Assembly: GCA_022425585.1 (NCBI GenBank)
Contig: JAKMFF010000134.1
Span: 1 to 10,341 of the forward strand
Source: Candidatus Poseidoniaceae archaeon
GTDB lineage: Archaea > Thermoplasmatota > Poseidoniia > Poseidoniales > Poseidoniaceae
Direction of reading: 5' to 3'
Length of the DNA stretch: 10,341 nucleotides
In this document: one piece after another, positions 7,601 to 10,341 of the stretch
How positions within the stretch are numbered: the first letter of the stretch is position 1
Layout of the letters: each line of letters starts with the position of its first letter
The notes under the pieces: model-generated
Database searches by the model: none
Seen by the model: only the letters and a program-made list of their open reading frames with translations
What the model was told of the DNA's origin: nothing
Translations under genes and position numbers: made by a program

Positions 7601-8455
7601 GGGATTGGTGACTTGTCCGGTAGCATAGTCTAATCCTGCAGATCTAAGTAGCCACATGTCGCTGTCGAAACAGGTTCCGCCGCCACCAAATCCACCGCCA
7701 ACTTGTGATTCGCCCCAATCCCCGGCAGTAAATGCGCGGTAGGTGTTTTGTTGAGCAGGCCCTAAGTTAGTGATGATACCTTGTGTGTTTGAGGTAATTG
7801 GGCCAAGATAGGTTACGACTCTTTGGGTAGTAATATCTGCTTGTAAGTCTAATACCATAACGTCATCATTACCGTCGTCGTTGAGATCAGCAACTTCTAG
7901 GTCCCAAGCCCAAAAGTGAGTAAATCTTGCTCCAATTGACCAAGTCTTCTCATTGCAGCCGCCGTTTTCGATAATAGTTACGTTTCCTGGTTCACCAGCT
8001 GGCGAGCCATCCTCATTAGTTTTGAACGGATTGTTTCTTTGGAAGATAACTATGTCATCAACACCGTCGTTGGTAAAGTCACCAACTTCGATAAATTGTA
8101 CATTGGAAAATTCATCCCAATCTGCATTACGGTCTTGATTAGCAGTAACCCAAATATCTTGACGTTCGGAAAAATCACCGTTACCATCATTCCACAAAAC
8201 AGTAATCGTGTGAGTACCATCTGTGGCAATCGCGATATCGTTGTGAGAGTCACAATTGAAATCGCCAATAGCAACATCGTGTGGGTCACGATTTGTGGTA
8301 TACGTTCTTGCTTGAGATGCACTTGCTGTGGTTGCTAAAGCGGCAGTTGTTGATAATACCATAAGTAAACAAAGCATAATACTTCTTGCGCGGGCCTTGA
8401 AGAGATTGTCTTGGGAAAACATCGTCATCACTTGTTGAGCCATATTAACTACCAC
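1628..8455 (-). CDS. Giant modular surface protein: FG-GAP propeller, CARDB/jelly-roll modules, GATase-like and PKD/Ig-like domains, C-terminal membrane anchor
   Basis: A 2275-residue predicted exported, membrane-anchored protein of unknown ligand. Regions, by residue: signal peptide about 19-46 (KARAR, hydrophobic core, cleavage likely after A46 in TASAS); FG-GAP beta-propeller 58-498 with integrin-type calcium loops starting at D65, D126, D190, D334 and D385; CARDB-like sandwich 505-892 with a jelly-roll/MAM-like insertion about 562-822; a second such module 893-1275 (insertion about 950-1202); an uninterrupted CARDB-like domain 1276-1395; a glutamine-amidotransferase-like alpha/beta domain 1396-1635; a beta-rich stretch 1640-1770; PKD-like 1776-1934; Ig-like 1940-2080; a cysteine-bounded motif 2081-2120; membrane helix 2136-2158 followed by RR; cytoplasmic tail 2161-2275 with two QGY motifs. 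The outer part has 24 cysteines and over twenty N-X-S/T sequons; the tail has neither. The start is GTG, with AAAGGA 6 nt upstream; an ATG four codons later is the alternative. It is probably an adhesin or polymer-binding receptor; the function is inferred from architecture only. Confidence 0.9.
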   Translation of the reverse strand: MVVNMAQQVMTMFSQDNLFKARARSIMLCLLMVLSTTAALATTASASQARTYTTNRDPHDVAIGDFNCDSHNDIAIATDGTHTITVLWNDGNGDFSERQDIWVTANQDRNADWDEFSNVQFIEVGDFTNDGVDDIVIFQRNNPFKTNEDGSPAGEPGNVTIIENGGCNEKTWSIGARFTHFWAWDLEVADLNDDGNDDVMVLDLQADITTQRVVTYLGPITSNTQGIITNLGPAQQNTYRAFTAGDWGESQVGGGFGGGGTCFDSDMWLLRSAGLDYATGQVTNPGHDDNVSIVEFNCQTNTFPLTYTFSTTPGVGEHVINMQTETSSDLAVADLDGDGTADVLALNDADIENVTYVTSSTSGTWTSPQKAYFGPYISWTLTVADLNGDQQPDFINPTLAYQQNSTDSAGGTSSNFFLNYPTSIQVTLSDGSGGHLSPLSYAAGRRPHTAEVGQLAGGANSAPDIVVAHKNWRFGGWRDNFGWDGQYDTISVIEMDSQDLSVSGIEISPVDRSFGVVGEGLRDINVTVTNTGMNVLNGQSATLDVELKVVDELNSTNQTVYANDWDTPENVGACGSGCTWDYIDYVDGNHHWNEQTTPSSGSGTDPDESQADYSANYLNPSHFMWSGETKTNSTGGEWTGYGANWDEAMVLRDVDLTGSDRAFMSVELFQDLGFGALGSADTNGFVVGDVWDDLAMIEVGSEETGWSTISCPVTAYIEGACWSRTSMWGGFDLDRVFKENAYGGYAEGLYYYGIYSFNTFYGWNNFTDDGLGTFDLSPWAGETVDLRFRFRTGFEGSISDDNESTWTGNDGFGVDNLTIFKQNTAFFPNVQNQQTQIQLNNLGPGQEYVANLQANFLNDTTYRISAVLSNNGWDEQVLNDEIVGYVTPFNLYDPALESIDYFEPGQLYAQGTYPISATTNNYGNTIVDFDVTATVFTADPDTVQCGNPGSDCIITFDNSTDGTRYTQSNNPKGTTYNDTLDCPSDLVFNSNSYWFGHPCQTATLGYGDAWENETMTITDIDLEDLESDFVSLSFEYYADTFFEVDSQGNIEPSDYMAVTVDFTKDSTDNTAIVYGQWNDYNEDGTCQIDEDGNGIVNETNPIDFEEIEYIGDPRTTDGLSGNWNVFFNSDSLVKTTTLDLTHLYVLNTTSPDSGEWDTQCISLADSTVDLNFDFFSDDDGRNGINDGFKGVGINNITLKEFTFVEDNSYSISRTSVDAEDSSTDLIAEHDFVSGVYMIEVETIFDNTTVGTNWYGNDELSTANNIKRVIFDVKSVDIVLSQPKRLACLDEVRQNCVLPIDSSLTHNWEMTATNGVLEGDYVFYMEVFDETTGSLAHSVSAGPAQSLLNGERIALSFTPWAGYQDGHTYNISYRAQLDDGTPSGDPVYFHATFADEVDIAILSDKTSGTSRIIEDIAANGMSYTQFAMNDWDDYFKTNWFTNFDKIILPWQDFNTAKDDGKAYYKTISDTVSNVDRKQVLVNFMSSGGTIQAHLAPHGAQTYGLQTNVEPRLPLGLVIDDKTNGAEITYADMEVYDEFHPIMNNIDEDNFEVFTPVANSALDIGSEATSDVPKICSGNQNVASFQPIIRDSTSIEDVLLGICSYGQGGMIISTIDLEAKSGNASSSDFALLSNVLAYQVNDYPNPFGEMRDGTDILIDGVVPDPALGAGYATVYMKSNAQLTFSYQSDAQVSLQTDWLISGPTSWDLGTMAPGQIDHYTSPLFETESSPVMDFCKSIGTQGECKQGEQWTITLWLHDDNGHSRMLSVTVETNDANADAFNPIADAYVVMKDSYADNIEYVGTCSSLDNYPKYEITLDESGQLPIDFNAFNSTDPDALEGNGIERYEWEVLFDKPWDQAINVNANTYIQYESSLGVWQYTFGGYGVDENGESYAGRNLTYNPNTESPIQPIKIKLTVYDKSGKWDDDMEFCFDVKPQGFGDEPPVIEFTNWDDQQGYTNSFYNLSGFVVSGSDESDTYVEITWNESLLDETDARVLETAKGTKELAVLKTPVGTGDSFELSLDIDRFHSNTPVDVTIYIRVFEFDPSKDSEKRWNAEQQLPLNDPNYVQLYNPSTITLSLPICRGVTVPDEVILADPDGQWVFINGACDWDGEYSLENGEWVAPSSNDGGDGAQSESNIMLIGVGAVILVLIVVLTLLFLRRSGGDGMDGDYKDFSLTGAFQEQDPVEQYVQQLIAQGYPEDTARSYAAQYAAQAGLTGGGAQPQQAAQAATPAATNPAMDAAYQQYYQQFITQGYDEQTAAAYAQQYAAAYIQQQG
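1643..1729 (-). repeat. Cytoplasmic QGY motif, copy 2
   Basis: Residues 2243-2271, centred on QQFITQGYDEQTAAAYAQQY, four residues from the C-terminus of the giant protein. It is separated from copy 1 by a low-complexity Q/A/P/G linker (residues 2215-2240). The two copies are alike in protein but the alanines are spread over different codons, so this is not a fresh DNA duplication. Confidence 0.8.
1814..1900 (-). repeat. Cytoplasmic QGY motif, copy 1
   Basis: Residues 2186-2214, centred on QQLIAQGYPEDTARSYAAQY. It pairs without gaps with copy 2 (residues 2243-2271): 17 of 29 positions are identical, including the core QGY and the spaced YAxQYAA. The pattern of a helix, a GY turn and a second amphipathic helix looks like a small two- or three-helix unit, loosely reminiscent of UBA-type folds. 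Confidence 0.8.
1982..2050 (-). other. Single C-terminal transmembrane helix with RR stop-transfer
   Basis: Residues 2136-2158 (from NIMLIGVG to LLFL) form an uninterrupted hydrophobic helix. It is preceded by a polar glycine/serine/aspartate linker and followed immediately by R2159-R2160. By the positive-inside rule the preceding 2100 residues are outside and the last 115 are cytoplasmic, which gives a type I topology together with the N-terminal signal peptide. Confidence 0.9.
2216..3130 (-). other. PKD-like and Ig-like stalk domains
   Basis: Residues 1776-1934 read as a PKD-like domain: a start NPIADAYVV, a central FNSTDPDALEGNGIERYEWE that matches the PKD pattern of S-x-D followed by YxWxF, and a closing strand IKIKLTVYDKSG. 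Residues 1940-2080 begin EPPVIEF and continue LSGFVVSGSDESDTYVEITW, the pattern of Ig-like domains found in archaeal surface proteins. Both would act as spacer sandwiches between the membrane and the outer domains. Confidence 0.6.
3551..4270 (-). other. Class I glutamine-amidotransferase-like (ThuA-like) domain lacking the nucleophile cysteine
   Basis: Residues 1396-1635 alternate strands and helices in the order of a flavodoxin-like GATase1 fold: VDIAILSDK (strand 1), SRIIEDIAANG (helix), FDKIILPW (strand), QVLVNFMSSGGTIQAHLAP (helix, GG turn, strand), then EFHPIMNNID and GQGGMIISTIDLE near the end. The usual nucleophile-elbow position after TIQAHLAP holds no cysteine. The only cysteines are C1574 and C1601, probably disulfide-bonded. 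It is most likely a non-catalytic binding or structural domain on the outer side of the membrane. The fold call rests on pattern only. Confidence 0.55.
4631..6943 (-). other. Two tandem CARDB-like modules, each interrupted by a jelly-roll/MAM-like domain
   Basis: Module A is residues 505-892 and module B 893-1275. Each opens with half of an Ig-like CARDB sandwich (DINVTVTNTG... and PISATTNNYG...). Each then runs through a long domain rich in W, D and G that ends in TVDLRFRF...DGFGVDNLTI (A) or TVDLNFDF...GVGINNITL (B), and resumes with a second CARDB-like half containing YRISAV...VLND (A) or YMIEVE...DELSTANN (B). The inserted domain resembles the MAM/immune-inhibitor-A-like jelly rolls of secreted proteins. 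The shared order and ending motif point to an old internal duplication; similarity between copies is low. Confidence 0.6.
6962..8284 (-). other. FG-GAP/VCBS beta-propeller region of the giant protein
   Basis: Residues 58-498 carry repeated hydrophobic-strand plus acidic-loop units of the form VxDxNxDGxxDxxV. Five loops are intact or nearly so: D65-N67-D69-D73, D126-T128-D130-D134, D190-N192-D194-D198, D334-D336-D338-D342 and D385-N387-D389-D393. A degenerate unit without a clear loop lies near 448-470 (EVGQLAGG...APDIVVAHKN). This pattern is that of integrin alpha-type propellers, where the loops bind calcium on the underside of the blades. The blade number cannot be fixed by eye; six or seven is likely. 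Close homologues elsewhere act in adhesion or as ligand-binding heads. Confidence 0.85.
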
Positions 8456-8461
8456 TTTAAT

Positions 8462-8467
8462 TCCTTT
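8462..8467 (-). promoter_or_regulatory. Probable ribosome binding site selecting the GTG start of the giant gene
   Basis: The minus strand reads AAAGGA six bases before the GTG at 8455-8453. The same element is 18 bases from the in-frame ATG at 8443-8441, too far for normal use. This favours the GTG (2275 residues) over the ATG (2271 residues). The choice does not affect the signal peptide core. Confidence 0.5.
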
Positions 8468-8471
8468 GGGC

Positions 8472-8488
8472 TTTTGTCTTTGACAAAA
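8472..8488. promoter_or_regulatory. Perfect inverted repeat in the leader of the giant gene
   Basis: TTTTGTC-TTT-GACAAAA: two exact 7-base arms around a 3-base spacer, in the 91-bp gap before the giant gene. It ends 16 bases upstream of the GTG. It could be an operator for a dimeric regulator or a small stem in the 5' leader. There is no U-run after it on the minus strand, so a hairpin terminator is unlikely. No convincing BRE/TATA pair could be fixed near it. Confidence 0.35.
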
Positions 8489-8546
8489 CGACGCACATGC
8501 TTCGCAGTAAGGCGAAAAGATGTTTACAAACTCTATTTGCTCAAAT

Positions 8547-9221
8547 TCAGACTTTACCTGCTAGCCAGCGGGGAGAGGGTCCCCAACCAACGGCGTCCCC
8601 ACCATGTACTTTGACTAGTTTTCCAGCAGTGAATAATGATTCTAACCAAACCTCCAATGCAGTACCTTCACGCTTGCCCAGTTTGCTACTGGCTATTTCT
8701 TCAATATCGGAAGTTTTCAGAGCGGTAAAGCCATAGTCCCTGACTACTATATTCATCAGTTCACGAAGCCAAGCCTCAGCCATTGGATCGATACTCAAAG
8801 TCCCTTGAACAGGTAATGGCTCATCTAATTCAGAAAAAATTTCCATCAGCTCTATTGGATCTGGTTTAGTTAAGTCATCAAGCCCCAGAGCGCGTAACTC
8901 TTTACTCAAATCTAATTCACCAATCGGTCTTCTAACTATGGGGATTCTTGACGGGTCTGGCTCTGGACCCATATCTAGGGGTTTCTCACCCAAGGAGTCA
9001 TCATCCAGTTCGTTAGCTGAGCCGGATTTATTTTTGTTAGAAACCCCCGAGGTATTTGATGCTTTTACTTCTGAGCCCAACGGCATCATCCAGCCAACGC
9101 CTTGCAAACCTAATTCAGATACTTTTTTGCGCACCCAATCAGCATTACCACGAAGCAGAATCTCAGCATCGTTTTCGTCAGAACGAAAGCGATACTGGAC
9201 AAATCCTTTCAACTCCGCCAT
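8547..9221 (-). CDS. Conserved-type hypothetical protein, two domains joined by a low-complexity linker
   Basis: A 224-residue soluble protein with no signal peptide or membrane helix. The N-terminal domain (1-44) reads MAELKGFVQYRFRSDENDAEILLRG and then a helix with ADWVRKKVSELGL, a strand-strand-helix pattern ending QGVGW. Residues about 45-100 are a polar linker (S, N, K, D, E, P). The C-terminal domain (about 145-220) has helices around WLRELMNIVVRDYG, SDIEEIASSKLG and ALEVWLESLFTAGKL, then a short beta segment VKVHGGDAVGWGPSPRW. That order would fit a winged-helix-like fold, but no DNA-binding function can be claimed. The start is supported by GAGGA six bases upstream. The gene lies 39 bp after aconitase on the same strand, so co-transcription is likely. 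I know no function for this family; similar N-terminal segments are familiar to me from marine archaeal proteins, from memory only. Confidence 0.8.
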   Translation of the reverse strand: MAELKGFVQYRFRSDENDAEILLRGNADWVRKKVSELGLQGVGWMMPLGSEVKASNTSGVSNKNKSGSANELDDDSLGEKPLDMGPEPDPSRIPIVRRPIGELDLSKELRALGLDDLTKPDPIELMEIFSELDEPLPVQGTLSIDPMAEAWLRELMNIVVRDYGFTALKTSDIEEIASSKLGKREGTALEVWLESLFTAGKLVKVHGGDAVGWGPSPRWLAGKV

Positions 9222-9227
9222 GGTTAA

Positions 9228-9232
9228 TCCTC
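9228..9232 (-). promoter_or_regulatory. Shine-Dalgarno sequence for the 224-residue protein
   Basis: The minus strand reads GAGGA, with six bases to the ATG at 9221-9219. It is the clearest ribosome binding site in the window and supports translation of this gene from a transcript that also covers aconitase. Confidence 0.65.
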
Positions 9233-9260
9233 GAACTTTCTTGCCTTCAAATTGGCGATG

Positions 9261-10341
9261 TTATTTTGCTAGTTGCCGCAGTACAGTATGCAGTATACCA
9301 CCATTACGATAATAATCAACTTCTACTGGAGTATCAAGCCTTACTTGTGCCTCAAAGGTAAGCGAAGTGCCGTCAAGTCTTGTTGCTGTTATTGTCAACA
9401 TTTGCAATGGTTGAACATCATTTGTTACCGGAACATCATACATTTCAGAACCATCAAGGCCTAAACTTTCATGACTTTCGCCTTCTTTGAAGGTTAAAGG
9501 CAATACACCCATTCCGACCAAATTAGAACGGTGTATTCGTTCAAATGAAGTGGCAATTACTGCTTTAACTCCAAGTAAATAAGTTCCTTTAGCAGCCCAG
9601 TCTCTTGACGAACCGGTGCCATATTGCGAGCCAGCAAGAACTACCTTAGGACCATCATAAGCATTAGCTGCATCAAATACCGAAACAATTTCTCCTGATT
9701 GTGGGTGTTTAGCAAACCCGCCCTCTGTACCTGGAGCCATCTGATTTCGAATCCTAACATTGGCAAAGGTTCCCCTCATCATTATTTCGTGATTACCACG
9801 TCGACTACCAAAGGAGTTGAAATCTCCTCGCTCAACCCCTCGCTCGACCAGCCACTTGCCCGCAGGGCCACTAGCTGGGAAGGAGCCGGCTGGAGAGATG
9901 TGATCGGTAGTAATTGAATCTCCAAGTTTTAGCAGAACTGTTGCTTGTTCAATCGGTTCAATCGGCGACGGTTCAGCAGATAGGCCAGAAAAGAATGTTG
10001 GTAACCGGATGTAGGTTGAGTCGGCTTCCCAAGGATATAATGGAGTGTCTTTTGCCGGTATTGAATCCCATCTTGGCTCATTCATGGCATCTGCATAACG
10101 TTGCCTAAACATGCTTGGAGTGATGGTTGAAAGAGCCTTGGCTAATTCTTCGTCTGATGGCCAAACTTCAGACATCATTACCGGTTTACCATTAGTATCA
10201 AAGCCCAGCGGTTCAGTAGTCAGATCAACCTCTAAACTACCGGCAATCGCATAAGCGACAACTAGCGGTGGGCTTGCTAAATAAGATGACTTAACCTTAC
10301 TGTGTACTCGCCCTTCAAAGTTCCTGTTGCCATAAATTACC
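9261..10341 (-). CDS. acnA: Aconitate hydratase A, C-terminal part (partial, runs off right edge)
   Basis: Aconitase interconverts citrate and isocitrate in the TCA cycle using a [4Fe-4S] cluster. The frame stays open upstream of the internal methionine at 10178 to the right edge, and the extra residues are clearly aconitase: GNRNFEGRVHSKVKSSYLAS, then PPLVVAYAIAG and LTTEPLGF. So 359 C-terminal residues of an enzyme usually near 890 are present. Further motifs are GDSITTDHISPAGSF, SFGSRRGNHEIMMRGTFANV, and the domain-4 signature GSQYGTGSSRDWAAKGTYLL with the catalytic serine region, followed by SFERIHRSNLVGMGVLPL. These are of the AcnA/IRP1 type rather than AcnB or mitochondrial type. The cluster-ligand cysteines lie just upstream of GNRNFEG in this family and are outside the window. 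No frameshift is seen. The gene is followed 39 bp later by the 224-residue protein. Confidence 0.96.
   Translation of the reverse strand, partial: VIYGNRNFEGRVHSKVKSSYLASPPLVVAYAIAGSLEVDLTTEPLGFDTNGKPVMMSEVWPSDEELAKALSTITPSMFRQRYADAMNEPRWDSIPAKDTPLYPWEADSTYIRLPTFFSGLSAEPSPIEPIEQATVLLKLGDSITTDHISPAGSFPASGPAGKWLVERGVERGDFNSFGSRRGNHEIMMRGTFANVRIRNQMAPGTEGGFAKHPQSGEIVSVFDAANAYDGPKVVLAGSQYGTGSSRDWAAKGTYLLGVKAVIATSFERIHRSNLVGMGVLPLTFKEGESHESLGLDGSEMYDVPVTNDVQPLQMLTITATRLDGTSLTFEAQVRLDTPVEVDYYRNGGILHTVLRQLAK

Noticed and set aside
8039..8338. 99-codon plus-strand frame opposite the propeller region
   Set aside because: It mirrors the repetitive FG-GAP codons on the other strand; no start signal or family resemblance.
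8522..8531. GTTTACAAAC imperfect dyad near the end of the 224-residue gene
   Set aside because: Only four-base arms; expected by chance.
8938..9312. 124-codon plus-strand frame spanning the start of the 224-residue gene and the aconitase end
   Set aside because: It is antisense to two supported genes, serine/proline-rich in a way expected from reversed acidic codons, and without a ribosome binding site.

Overview
The window looks like a piece of a planktonic archaeal genome, most likely Marine Group II/III Euryarchaeota (Candidatus Poseidoniia). This is an inference from three things seen together. The S-adenosylhomocysteine hydrolase is of the short archaeal type. There is an enormous secreted protein built from FG-GAP, CARDB-like, jelly-roll-like and PKD/Ig-like domains, anchored by one C-terminal membrane helix with a Q/A/Y-rich cytoplasmic tail. 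Next to an aconitase gene lies a small two-domain conserved-looking protein. The DNA is moderately AT-rich by eye. No rRNA, tRNA, CRISPR array, insertion sequence or integrase is visible.

Layout. Positions 1-294 (+) hold the 3' end of an unrecognised gene that enters from the left edge; its stop codon abuts the stop of the next, convergent gene. Everything else is on the minus strand and reads right to left: the C-terminal 359 residues of an A-type aconitase (9261 to the right edge), a 224-residue conserved-type hypothetical protein (8547-9221, 39 bp after aconitase, good Shine-Dalgarno), the 2275-residue giant surface protein (1628-8455, 91-bp leader with a perfect inverted repeat), and ahcY (295-1560, 67 bp downstream of the giant gene). 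No gene-free stretch exceeds about 91 bp.

How the genes fit together. Aconitase (TCA cycle) and AhcY (removal of S-adenosylhomocysteine in the methyl cycle) are housekeeping enzymes. The 224-residue protein may be co-transcribed with aconitase, but nothing in the sequence ties it to aconitase function. The giant protein is the accessory centrepiece. An N-terminal calcium-loop beta-propeller is followed by CARDB-like sandwiches, two of them apparently interrupted by a jelly-roll-like domain. A glutamine-amidotransferase-like alpha/beta domain without a nucleophile cysteine comes next, then PKD/Ig-like domains, a juxtamembrane cysteine-bounded motif, one membrane helix and a cytoplasmic tail carrying two copies of a helical QGY motif. 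The overall plan resembles an integrin alpha chain: propeller, sandwich legs, one membrane helix, short cytosolic tail. It would suit surface adhesion or binding of polymers, but its ligand and function are not known from sequence.
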